A stretch of 64,000 nucleotides of DNA, taken from Seminavis robusta (taxonomy: Eukaryota > Bacillariophyta > Bacillariophyceae > Naviculales > Naviculaceae). Below the pieces are notes generated by a model that was not told the DNA's origin, made no database searches, and was given only the letters and a program-made list of their open reading frames with translations. Position 1 is the first letter of the stretch. Every line of letters begins with the position of its first letter. The stretch is from the NCBI GenBank assembly GCA_903772945.1, contig CAICTM010000407.1:1-64000 (forward strand). The letters are read 5' to 3'. Shown in pieces: positions 34,497-43,435 of this stretch. Position numbers and translations under genes: made by a program.

Positions 34497-36362
34497 TCAA
34501 TGTGGTTGCAGGATGATGAGCAAAACAGCCGCCCCAACCAACGGCAAGACCAGATTGTCAATTTGGGAGGTGTGGGCTTCCAGCAGCGTCACCACGGTCA
34601 CCGTCACAGTAGATTGCCCCAAAAACGAAACCGTGTTGCTCCTCTGAACACCACAGAACCAATGCACCCAGGCACAGGAAACCATGAGACTTATCCACAT
34701 GGCTAAACTCCCCTCAATGGTTCGGGAATTGTGCTGCGACCACCGAGTGCGTCCCTTCAACACGCCCACAATGGCTCCCATGGAATCCCCAATTCCCAAA
34801 CTCAAAATACCCCAAAGCTGCAAAAGCAGAATAGTGTCGGCAGGTAAACTCGTCATCTTGCCATGATGATCATCATCATTGTCCGACGACAGCAACACTT
34901 CCAATATCCACAATGGCAAGGCACATCCCAGAATCAAGGCCATGTGGCTAATGACCAGAGCATCGGGGGAATCTTTGGATGGATCCAGGTAGCGTTGATG
35001 GAATTGTTCAATTATGGGAAAGGTGCCACGAGCACTTTCCAACAGCATCAAAACGGCCAATGCAATGGCATAGGACAGCGACATGAGTTGGGGTGCAGCA
35101 ATGGTCACGGGACCAAAGAGCAGTATGGCAATGCCATGAAACCATTTACGTGCCAGTACCACGGAATGGGAGTTTTGTTTGTCGTTGTTGGGTTCGGGAG
35201 CAAAGGGAATGGACAAGGCCAAGACGACTACCCAATAGAGGAGCCAGCCATAGCGTGGGATTTGTGGCAACAAGGACATGGTGGAGGATGGCAAGCAGGA
35301 AGATTCTTCTGTTTCTCGAAGAAATTGGACCAGCCAGAGCATGCATTGGGGAATGTAAGCAGTGGGAATATACACCTTCGATAGCATTGTTGTGATCTGT
35401 CCATGAATAAGGTCGGTGCTGCCCCAGTTTTGTTCTGCAGTGGTTTTTGATACCAGTGCTTCTACGCCCGCCAACGGCATGCAAAACCAAATGGGTAGCT
35501 GTAGAAGCAGGTAGAGGAGCTCATGGTGATTGTTGTTTTCCTTGGCACTGAGGCCTGAGATTCTAGGCTGCAGTGTGTATTGATTGAAGATTGTCATAAT
35601 GGGACATGTGATAGCTGCCGAAATGAGTCCTGACATGGCCACTGTAGCATGGCCAATTGTGTGCGTTGTTTTGCCAATTTTATTATTGGAGGATTGATGG
35701 GGTTGAATAATGAGATGTGTCAACAGCAGAAAATGTGTGACCGCAATAGCTGCCAAACTGGTGACAACCATCCACTCTCCTTGTGTAAAAACTCCATGGA
35801 ATGATTTTGGTAGAAAGTCTTGCATGGAATGATACAATGCATTCCAGGACACTACCAGTACCAATATGGCAGTGGCATGTCCAGCAGCATGAGCCACGAA
35901 TGACAATTTTAAGGCCACAATCCCCAAAACAGTTGCAAATCCAATTTTGCTTGCTGTGCTTTTCCCAAAGAGAGAGTCTTCCCAGGCCACATAACTGGAT
36001 AGGCTGATAAAGAGGGCATAAAAGAACCAAATATCCGCCAAACCTGGTTCCTGATCAGTCCAGTTTTTGGGTATTGCCTTGCCTATGGCGATACACAAGA
36101 GTGGCATGAGCAAAAGACTCATGAATACCCCCGGATCATCTATCCCTGGAATTACACATTCCTTGGATATCCTCCATATTATTCTCCCTTGGTTATTCTT
36201 GCTGGTGGGGCTCCAAGAAGCCAATAGAAAACACCCACGACAGGTGGTGGCACTCAGCAATAGCAAGCAGGGTAGTGTGGCCTCTGAAAAGGGTGATAGA
36301 GTATCAGATAAGATGGCCAATGCCAAGCAACCGCACCAGAGTAGAGGTTCTGACGGTATCAT
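34497..36362 (-). CDS. DOLK: Dolichol kinase
   Basis: Single exon, 621 aa, with about 13-15 hydrophobic membrane segments. The C-terminal third carries the CTP-binding/catalytic region of the dolichol and phytol kinase family: RKWFHGIAILLFGPV, LLESARGTFP, and ILSLGIGDSMGAIVGVLKGR followed by R-T-I-E-G-S. The length and the long membrane N-terminus fit Sec59/DOLK (about 520-550 aa, here with extra helices) better than the short phytol or farnesol kinases. The enzyme uses CTP to make dolichyl phosphate in the ER membrane, the lipid carrier for N-glycosylation, O-mannosylation and GPI anchors. Start ATG 36362 begins a hydrophobic N-terminus. It diverges from the GET2-like gene across 360 bp. Confidence 0.85.
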   Translation of the reverse strand: MIPSEPLLWCGCLALAILSDTLSPFSEATLPCLLLLSATTCRGCFLLASWSPTSKNNQGRIIWRISKECVIPGIDDPGVFMSLLLMPLLCIAIGKAIPKNWTDQEPGLADIWFFYALFISLSSYVAWEDSLFGKSTASKIGFATVLGIVALKLSFVAHAAGHATAILVLVVSWNALYHSMQDFLPKSFHGVFTQGEWMVVTSLAAIAVTHFLLLTHLIIQPHQSSNNKIGKTTHTIGHATVAMSGLISAAITCPIMTIFNQYTLQPRISGLSAKENNNHHELLYLLLQLPIWFCMPLAGVEALVSKTTAEQNWGSTDLIHGQITTMLSKVYIPTAYIPQCMLWLVQFLRETEESSCLPSSTMSLLPQIPRYGWLLYWVVVLALSIPFAPEPNNDKQNSHSVVLARKWFHGIAILLFGPVTIAAPQLMSLSYAIALAVLMLLESARGTFPIIEQFHQRYLDPSKDSPDALVISHMALILGCALPLWILEVLLSSDNDDDHHGKMTSLPADTILLLQLWGILSLGIGDSMGAIVGVLKGRTRWSQHNSRTIEGSLAMWISLMVSCAWVHWFCGVQRSNTVSFLGQSTVTVTVVTLLEAHTSQIDNLVLPLVGAAVLLIILQPH

Positions 36363-36722
36363 CTTCTATTATTCAAAGGAAGCGCTCTTGTTGGCATGCC
36401 ATGGTGCTTTTGCCTCCAGCTCGGTCGTTTCGGTTGGGAAAATAAATGCTGGAAGTGAGAAGGTTTGACGGGCGGGATTGCATCCAACCACTCCGGATTG
36501 AATTTGTGGAGGGCTTCTGACGGAAACGTCGCGCAGCGCAGAGCCCAACAAAGCGACGATTGACGGTGGTAATGATGTACTAGCTAGTACTATAATAGTA
36601 TGGCCGCCGAAGTTGGTGGCCGTCGATCACAAGTCTGAGATTGTGGCGTATCTCTACTAGTAGCTAATAGTAGCTTGACTCTACAGTACTAGCTCTATAG
36701 CTAGCTAGCCAAAGGAAGCACC
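36363..36722. promoter_or_regulatory. Divergent promoter region, dolichol kinase and GET2-like gene
   Basis: 360 bp between divergent starts. The last 130 bp before 36723 are packed with CTAG/AGCT and TACTAG elements (about 36580-36712). Two ER-biogenesis genes flank it, which is compatible with shared control but not evidence of it. Confidence 0.35.
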
Positions 36723-38312
36723 ATGACAGAGGAGGAAGACTACGAGGCGTCGAAACGAGCCGAGGCGGAAGCCCGTCGAAAGCGCATCATGGAAAAGTCA
36801 AAGGACCGAATGAGCAAGGTGTCGGGTCTTCAGACCGAGGAAGGGGACGCCGAGGAGACCACCAAGACCAGTGCTAGTAGTTCGGCTAGGATGCAAGCAG
36901 CTCGACGTCGTCGCTTCAAAAAGGGCAAAGCCAAGACGGAAGAATCGGTTGCGGAGAAGACGGAAGAAGGAGAAACTGCCACGGAAACGAAAACAGAGGA
37001 AAAGCCTGCTGAGGACAAGGCGCCCACGGTAGTAGAAGAGGAAAAGCCCTCTGCTGAGGCAGCCACGGCAGAAGAGCCAGCCAAGGAGGAAGCGAAAGCT
37101 GCGGAATCAGCAGAAACTACAAATCCCACCACAACCGAAGCCAAAGCAGAAGAGCCTGCCAAGGACGAGACGACAACCACAACACCTGCTGCTGAGGAGC
37201 CAGCATCTGCCACAAACGAGCCCAAAAAGAAGTACAAAGGAGTGGCCAAAATGCGTCGCGAAAAAATGCTCCAAAAGAAAAAGGATGAAGCTGCCAAGGC
37301 TGCCGAGGAAGAAGCAAAGGTTTTAGAGTCGCCTGCCGTACAAGCCCGTCTAAAGAAGCGCCTCAAACAGCCTTTGCTTCCCATTGTCATGTACATTTTC
37401 ACATCCTTCTTGTTATTTTTGGCTGGCTTGGATGTGGGACTCCAGCATGCCAATCCTGACTACACTTTGGTGAACCGAGAATTTGCACCTCAAAGTTTCA
37501 ATTTGCAGAAATTGAATCCGTGGTCATCTACTTCCAGTGGTCCCAGTAAGGATCTTGGCAGTGATGGGGATGATGCCTACACCCGTGATTTGGCAGAGGA
37601 CGAATTTGGGACGCTAGACGAAGAGGACACTGAGTACATTCCCAACATTGATCCTCTCTTTCAAGTGGATCTGGACGAGCTTACCAGAGGACCTGGTTTA
37701 TTCAATCAGCTGGGTCGTGGTGCCGTGAAAATTCATCGAACGATCCTCTACGTCTTGTGGGAGATGCCATTGCAGATGCTCGCCATGCCAGCGCGGCTCT
37801 TTGGATATCCTCCCGTCATGTGCCTGTCGGCTCTCACCATACGACAATTGATTGCGAGGGTCATCTTGGGATCGAAACTTCCGAATTCGATTGAAGAAGA
37901 TGTGCGCAATGCCAAAGGAGAAATGACAGATGTCTTGACCATGATCAAGAACGCAGTCAAGAACACCCTGTCAGGATTATTCCCCACTGCGATTAGTGCC
38001 TACGAAATCTTCCAGCAGTTGAAAGTGGATATGTACGTGATACTCTTCGGCGTCTTTGTCGGTCTTTTGTACTCCTCCTGGATACCTCCACCAGGGCTAC
38101 CATCCGAACTGGAAGAGGAAGTTCCAGCGATGGAGCCAGATCCCGGCATCATGGAGGAGGAAGTCCCTGCGGAGCCAGATCCTTCCGTCGTGGAGGAGGT
38201 TATGGCCGCGGCCGAGGAAGTCGTTCAGGATGTCATGGCTGAGGCTAAGGAAGTCGTTCAGGAAACAATGGCTGAGGAAATCCTGCAGGATGGCATTGCC
38301 GACGAACTCTAA
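36723..38312 (+). CDS. Probable GET2/CAML-type receptor for tail-anchored protein insertion
   Basis: Single exon, 529 aa. Near the N-terminus, ARRKRIMEKSKDRMSKVSG (residues about 17-35) follows the pattern of the cytosolic Get3-binding motif of yeast Get2 and mammalian CAML: an Arg/Lys cluster, a short spacer, then a helix with R-x-x-K-I/V-x-G. A long Glu/Ala/Thr-rich disordered linker follows (to about residue 165), then a basic segment. Three membrane segments are predicted by eye at about 218-240, 340-385 (one or two helices) and 434-454, the topology of GET2. After the last helix is an acidic amphipathic tail of 70 residues, which is not typical. GET1/GET2 accept tail-anchored proteins from Get3 at the ER. 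Sequence similarity in this family is low, so the call rests on motif plus topology. Confidence 0.5.
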   Translation: MTEEEDYEASKRAEAEARRKRIMEKSKDRMSKVSGLQTEEGDAEETTKTSASSSARMQAARRRRFKKGKAKTEESVAEKTEEGETATETKTEEKPAEDKAPTVVEEEKPSAEAATAEEPAKEEAKAAESAETTNPTTTEAKAEEPAKDETTTTTPAAEEPASATNEPKKKYKGVAKMRREKMLQKKKDEAAKAAEEEAKVLESPAVQARLKKRLKQPLLPIVMYIFTSFLLFLAGLDVGLQHANPDYTLVNREFAPQSFNLQKLNPWSSTSSGPSKDLGSDGDDAYTRDLAEDEFGTLDEEDTEYIPNIDPLFQVDLDELTRGPGLFNQLGRGAVKIHRTILYVLWEMPLQMLAMPARLFGYPPVMCLSALTIRQLIARVILGSKLPNSIEEDVRNAKGEMTDVLTMIKNAVKNTLSGLFPTAISAYEIFQQLKVDMYVILFGVFVGLLYSSWIPPPGLPSELEEEVPAMEPDPGIMEEEVPAEPDPSVVEEVMAAAEEVVQDVMAEAKEVVQETMAEEILQDGIADEL

Positions 38313-38613
38313 CGCTCTAGCAGCTGGATCAATTGCCGACTGGTGTATGGCTTTTTGATAATTTTAGACTTCAACTGTTTTCGTTGCATTACTAGAAGTA
38401 TTGCGTGGTGTCGTAGGCCTCCCCGAGAACACTAGTCCTCCTGAGTTTTGACTCACTCTTCTTTGCCTACTAAGCCTGGCCCTGGCCGACTTCAGTACGT
38501 TGATAACCTCTCTACTCTAAACCCCCTTAGTATAGGGTAACATCCAGGAGCCAACAGGTATTTATGGAGGATAGCTACCGGTGGCTAGTTAGGTGCAACA
38601 GTAGCAGTAATAA
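38313..38613. other. Intergenic gap
   Basis: About 300 bp. It carries the 3' UTR of the GET2-like gene and the region where a start for the ankyrin-like frame would be expected but is not found. Confidence 0.3.
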
Positions 38614-39297
38614 ACCAGCCCTGGCCGAATTTGCCCTTTTGCCTTTGGTGGCAACCGTGCGGTTGCGGGATTGGCCGAGGCTGCTAAACATGGGCGTGTG
38701 TACGTCCTACAGTATGCCCATGAACACGGTTGTCCATGGGATGAAGGAACTTGCCACGCTGCTGCTAAGGCAGGACAACTAAATGCCCTGCAGTTTGCTC
38801 ACGAACACGGTTGTCCTTGGGATACAAGTACTTGTGCCAAGGCTGCCAAGAAGGGGCATGTGGACGTCCTGCAGTATGCGCACGAGAATGGCTGTACCTG
38901 GGACTCATTGACATGTTTGAAGGCTGCCGAAACTGGGCATGTCGAGGCACTACAATATGCCTACGAAAACGGATGTGATTGCGATCGGAAATATTGCATA
39001 AGGCAGGCTCTCTTTGATGGACAACTGCACATCCTTCAGTGGCTCTATTCTCGAAAGGAACAATCTTGGGAATGGTGGGACCTCATCTTTACAGATTCTA
39101 CTTCCCCTCAAATCATGCAATGGGCCTACGAAAATGGGCGTCCTTCACATAGGTTCCCACTTCACTTTGTGCCACAGCCTGCCCAAGGCAACAACTGCCT
39201 TAGGATGAGGAGCGAAATTGAGGGCGAGAGCTCGCCCTTGAACAGAGGACTCCAACTGACTGTTAAATACTGTACCGACCGGTTTGGTTCCATATAG
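38614..39297 (+). pseudogene. Ankyrin-like repeat protein fragment lacking a start codon
   Basis: Open from the codon after a TAA at 38611-38613 to the stop at 39297. Four consecutive repeats of about 27 residues follow the pattern A-A-K/E-x-G-H/Q-x-x-x-L-Q-Y/F-A-H/Y-E-N/H-G-C-P/T-W-D-x-x-T-C. This is the C-P-W-D variant of ankyrin common in algae, amoebae and giant viruses. A degenerate fifth repeat (HILQWLYSRKEQSW) and a sixth (IMQWAYENGRP) follow. There is no in-frame ATG before the first repeat; the only nearby ATG (38564) opens another frame. This could be a truncated copy, a gene with an unseen 5' exon, or a copy with a single frame slip. The repeats themselves are intact. Function is unknown; such arrays bind proteins. 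Confidence 0.6.
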
Positions 39298-39554
39298 TGC
39301 GGAAAAACGAAGCTAAGCCTGGATATACTATTGTGCCCTACCGATAGTTTTTGCCATCTGGTACGCACATACGAAAGCCGGTACCAGGTAGTGGCCACAT
39401 AAAAAAATTTCGAATAGCGTTCTTCCCATTTTAATTCAATGGGTTGTTTCGTCTGCTGGCTCGCAACAGTCACAACGGTAAAAGGATTTGGGTCTGTCAA
39501 ACAATGGTGATGACCATCACCTACCGTAGCTAGCAAGGCTCTACATAACTTCAA

Positions 39555-41285
39555 CTAGGCTTCTTGCGCGACATGGCTGCTGCAAGCAGGTGCCATCGCC
39601 TGAGCAAAAACGAGGAATCCAAGGGAGATCGGAGGGATCATGAAGGGGCTGTCCGGTAGGTTGCTGCTTGTTCGCCCTTTCAATGGTGGGAGATGCGTTG
39701 AGTCCTTGCCAACTCGTAATACTGATCCATTGAGTTTCACGACACTTGTATTGAAGCCGCTGCCATGAGCATTGGCCTTCAGGTAGCCTTGAAGCACGTA
39801 TTCGATTCGGGTTGGTCCCAGCTCTTGAGCATCCAGGCTGACCCACTCTGGGCTCGTATTGGAAAAGGCCACAGTTACTGCTCCATCTCGGTCTGCCGTA
39901 CAGTGCGCATGGAAACGGAATGGTTCAATCCAGGAATGATTTGTTCCTCTACTACTCAGTCGTTTCGCAGTCGGTGCATCCAAAACGGTGGTGCCCATGA
40001 GTTTCTGCCACAGCAGAGCCACCCAGTAGTCTGGATAGGGTTCAAAGCTGCACCGACCTGCATGACCTGTAGAGCATCGCAACAATTCATACCTCCCTCC
40101 AACCAGCGTTTGACGTGCCAGCATAGAATGATTCAACCTTGCCAGAGAGCCCAGCGTATCTAGATACCCGAAAGAGCTCGCAAAGCTGGCCGATATGTTC
40201 CCCGTGCCGCCGCCATGGTTGTGAGGTCCAAATTCGTCCAGCCAAAGAAAGAGGTTGGGGGAATCCTTGTGACGGTTGTTGTGACTACGAACAAAGTTAT
40301 TCATAGCCTCAGCTTGCCATCCAGTGTCTCCGGGAGAAGATCCTTGTTGAGTGGATAAATTGCCAGAAGGAATGGTGAAGTTCAAATAGAGTTTGCCCGG
40401 TTCAATTTGATTGTAGGAATGATAGACTGCCGCTTCCAAAGCACCCGTGGTAGCATTCAAGAAGGCAGGGAACCACGTTGCAAGACGAGGCCATCTCATA
40501 CCGGGGCTGGGTCCTACCAAGAGTGGCTTGGCCGCTGGTTCGTCCTCCCATATGGACTTGAGTAGATTGGCGCATTCATGATAGGCTGCAGTATATAAAT
40601 CGAAATCTCGAGTCCCTACGGCAAACCTGGACATTTCTTCTCCCAATTCCACGGCATGCAGTGTCGTTGCTCGAGATAGATTATGACGTTGTGAGTATCG
40701 CAGCAATGCTGTCGCTTGGGTAGCATTCCACCGCCCATCTTGCGATTGGGGATAGGAGAGGCCAAAGACAATCTTGCAATTCGTTTTCACTGCAAAATCA
40801 TGGAGATCCCGCCATCGAGACGTGTTCAGGCATGGCGATTTAGACTCCGGGATACAGTGGAGTCCCTCTTCGGGGATGTCATACTCGACGACCTTCTCCA
40901 AGGTCCCTCCGATCCTCAGAATAGAAGGCCCCAAGGCTTTGGTGAATGCGATCAATTGAGGTGACTTCAAATCGACATCCAGCACATTGGCATGCGATCC
41001 CCATCCGTACGGTTCGCATCCCTTGTCGGGAGGCCACCAATCCAATGCAAAGGAGACATACCGGGGGTCCACAGGATGGGCAGGCCAATCCATCGTAAAT
41101 GAAACATATCGCCGGTCTACGGGGCCACTGCTAGCTGGCCCAGAGGTTGTGTTCACTTGGATCTCTAACTGAAGCGTCCTGCTGGAGGTAGGCGAGGCAG
41201 AAGATTTGCTACCAGCTTCTATCCTTCCCGCCAATAGCAGTATCCCCAAGCCACAGAATGTCCTTGGTGTTGGTATCATCTTCAT
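39555..41285 (-). CDS. Heparanase-like glycoside hydrolase, family GH79
   Basis: Single exon, 576 aa, with a signal peptide (TFCGLGILLLAGRIEAGS) and about a dozen N-x-S/T sites, so secreted or vacuolar. Near residue 50, a VDPRYVSFALDW segment occurs twice in tandem (VDRRYVSFTMDW, then VDPRYVSFALDW), a small internal duplication. The (beta/alpha)8 core shows LRIGGT, KIVFGLSYP, HAVELGEEMSRF (expected acid/base Glu, where the family often has G-N-E), AAVYHSYNQ, LFLWLDEFGPHNHGGG (expected nucleophile Glu) and PDYWVALLWQKLMG. These match the plant/animal heparanase-like pattern. A beta-sandwich domain closes the protein. GH79 enzymes cleave beta-glucuronides. In an alga the likely target is glucuronic-acid-containing wall or mucilage polysaccharide, which is inference. 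The start is the first ATG, two codons before a second Met. Confidence 0.85.
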   Translation of the reverse strand: MKMIPTPRTFCGLGILLLAGRIEAGSKSSASPTSSRTLQLEIQVNTTSGPASSGPVDRRYVSFTMDWPAHPVDPRYVSFALDWWPPDKGCEPYGWGSHANVLDVDLKSPQLIAFTKALGPSILRIGGTLEKVVEYDIPEEGLHCIPESKSPCLNTSRWRDLHDFAVKTNCKIVFGLSYPQSQDGRWNATQATALLRYSQRHNLSRATTLHAVELGEEMSRFAVGTRDFDLYTAAYHECANLLKSIWEDEPAAKPLLVGPSPGMRWPRLATWFPAFLNATTGALEAAVYHSYNQIEPGKLYLNFTIPSGNLSTQQGSSPGDTGWQAEAMNNFVRSHNNRHKDSPNLFLWLDEFGPHNHGGGTGNISASFASSFGYLDTLGSLARLNHSMLARQTLVGGRYELLRCSTGHAGRCSFEPYPDYWVALLWQKLMGTTVLDAPTAKRLSSRGTNHSWIEPFRFHAHCTADRDGAVTVAFSNTSPEWVSLDAQELGPTRIEYVLQGYLKANAHGSGFNTSVVKLNGSVLRVGKDSTHLPPLKGRTSSNLPDSPFMIPPISLGFLVFAQAMAPACSSHVAQEA

Positions 41286-41658
41286 CTATCTCCAAATGCC
41301 CCCATGTTCATCTTATTGGCCTTGATGATCGAGACAGCTGATGAGGCTCGAATCTTTCAGTCACGTTTTGTATTGTATCCATGACTGACGCCGTCTGAGA
41401 AAACCGGTACGTCTGGCCTTCACACTTTTCATCTTCCGCAACAAGCCTCTGGGGGAGAGTTGACCGTCTCTCAAAATTGTTTTAATTCTGGGCACTGGCG
41501 CGCGCGTCTCTTTATGGCGCGTCAAACTGCGGCACCCATCCCCTTTTGTTGCCCGCAATCCACCTTCACAATCCTCATTTGTCCTCTTCCCAATAATACT
41601 TTGTTGGTGTTTGAGATCATCGTCTTTGCCTACCTACCTACATTTATTTGAACTGACC
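41286..41658. promoter_or_regulatory. Divergent promoter region, GH79 and NASP
   Basis: 373 bp between two divergent start codons. It contains a CACGCG-type GC-rich patch (GGCGCGCGCGTC near 41498). No named factor site is claimed. Confidence 0.35.
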
Positions 41659-43203
41659 ATGGCGGCCCCGACGAACAAGCCGTCCCCCTCCAATCGTGTT
41701 GTGGATGAAACAATAGACGCTACCGTTGCTGTCAAAGATAATGCCACTGCTAATGATGGCAAAAAAGAAGATCCTGCCACTGTGTCACCTGCTGCTACCA
41801 AGCAAGAAGCTGCTCCGGCTGATTCTGCTGCTACGAAAAATCCAACAGAAGCTGTGGATTCGCTTCCTACCTATCAGTCCTCAGAGACGTCTGCAGAATA
41901 TCTCTTGGCAAAACGTCACTTGAATGAAGGGAAGTTTGATGAAGCCATGACGGTGTGTGAAGGAGCCATCAAAAGCACCATGGAACTTTTGCGAGAGCTG
42001 TCGGGTGCCGGAAGCGACGAGGATTTCACGCTCCACGAATCCATGGCGCCATACCATTATCTTTATGGTACCACTCTGCTCTATTCTATTGAAGAAGCTG
42101 ACCACGATGTCACCACGGCGGGAACAGCTGTGTCCACTGCTGTAGTCGATGGAGAAGCAGCGGCAGTGCCAGAAGAGGCGGCGGCAGAAGAGGCAGCTCC
42201 AGCAGCAGAAAAGACTGTCAGTGACCCTGACGAGGATTTTGAAATTGCATGGGAGAATCTCGATACGGCTCGAAACATCATTTCCAAAATGCCAGTGACG
42301 GAAAAGCTGGAACTGGATTTGGCACAAATCTTCTTGAGAGCTGGGGATCTGCAGCGCTTGAATGGACGCGATGACAGTGCCATTCAAGATTATGAATCTT
42401 GCCTTCGCCTCCGAAAGAAATCGCCCTTTTTGACAATGTATGATCGAAAGATCGCGGATGTCCACTATCAGCTTGGACTCACGTATATCAGTGTGGCGAG
42501 TATCAATAGGAAGGGAAACAATGACGAGGAGGAACATGCAAACAAACCGGAACTTTCTGACATTGAAGAAAAAGTGTTGGAAGCCAAACAGGCTATGGCT
42601 CGCAGCAAGGCTGCTTTTCACTATTTGGAATGCTGCAAATGCTTTTCAGGTTTGCTTGCCACGATTTGCAATGCGGATCCGGCCACTTTGATTGAGAATC
42701 TAGGAGGAGGCGACAACAATGCCACCGAGGCCGGCTACAAAACAACTGGGGAAGAGGACGATGACATGGAATTGCCCCAGGTTGCCAGCGCCAAGCTACG
42801 AACCTTGCGAAAGCGCGCTTCTGAGCTAGTGACAGCCAGCACCACAAATCTGACTGCAGATCAAAAGGCAGATGTGGATGATTTTTGCGACATGATGGAA
42901 GATATTCAAGAGGTTGTGAATGAGGCAGAAACCGCTTCCAAAGCAGTGAAGGAAGCTTCAAAATTGAAAGAGGCCGCATACGCAGCCACGAATGACGCAG
43001 CTGACGAGAAACAGAAGAGCGATGATACGGGGGCAAACACAACCATTGGATTTGGGACAGCATCCGCGGGCGTTGCAGTGGCAGCAGCACCCGCAGCCAA
43101 CTCCCAGGCGGCGCGCCCGATGATGGTCGTCAAGAAGAAGAAGAAACGAGCGCCCGTTCAGCCTGCGGAAGCCACTGACAGCAAAAAACCAAAGACCGAA
43201 TAA
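41659..43203 (+). CDS. NASP: NASP/Sim3/Hif1-type histone chaperone
   Basis: Single exon, 514 aa from ATG 41659 (GACCATGG). After an Ala/Thr/Lys-rich head, residues about 80-125 give the first TPR: YLLAKRHLNEGKFDEAMTVCE, then PYHYLYGTTLLYSIEE. An acidic Ala/Glu insertion interrupts the second TPR, the hallmark of the SHNi-TPR group. AWENLDTARNIISK, LAQIFLRAGDLQRLNGRDDSA and DVHYQLGLTYISVASI complete the array. A coiled segment follows, and the C-terminus is KKKKKRAP, a nuclear import signal. NASP-type proteins hold soluble H3-H4 (and H1) and hand them to assembly factors. MCM4 and RecQ in the same window give a loose replication theme, but there is no operon-like logic. Confidence 0.88.
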   Translation: MAAPTNKPSPSNRVVDETIDATVAVKDNATANDGKKEDPATVSPAATKQEAAPADSAATKNPTEAVDSLPTYQSSETSAEYLLAKRHLNEGKFDEAMTVCEGAIKSTMELLRELSGAGSDEDFTLHESMAPYHYLYGTTLLYSIEEADHDVTTAGTAVSTAVVDGEAAAVPEEAAAEEAAPAAEKTVSDPDEDFEIAWENLDTARNIISKMPVTEKLELDLAQIFLRAGDLQRLNGRDDSAIQDYESCLRLRKKSPFLTMYDRKIADVHYQLGLTYISVASINRKGNNDEEEHANKPELSDIEEKVLEAKQAMARSKAAFHYLECCKCFSGLLATICNADPATLIENLGGGDNNATEAGYKTTGEEDDDMELPQVASAKLRTLRKRASELVTASTTNLTADQKADVDDFCDMMEDIQEVVNEAETASKAVKEASKLKEAAYAATNDAADEKQKSDDTGANTTIGFGTASAGVAVAAAPAANSQAARPMMVVKKKKKRAPVQPAEATDSKKPKTE

Positions 43204-43435
43204 GAATTGAGCATCCACATGAAATTCGGGAGTAAACAAATACAAGGGCCGATTTGTGAGTTCGCTGTTGCAACTTAGAGCGGTGCTAATCATTCCTTCG
43301 GGTCTATAGTCAAAGATTCACTAGTACTTCCAAGCATTACTAGATAGTATACTAGCGTTGGCCTTCCGTTGCCCAGTGCGACGACCTTTCCTTCTGAGAA
43401 GTTAACAATGTCATGCTTGGAAAGCAACAGGAAAC
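43204..43435. other. Convergent 3' gap
   Basis: 230 bp between converging NASP and DA1-like genes; nothing recognised. Confidence 0.3.
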
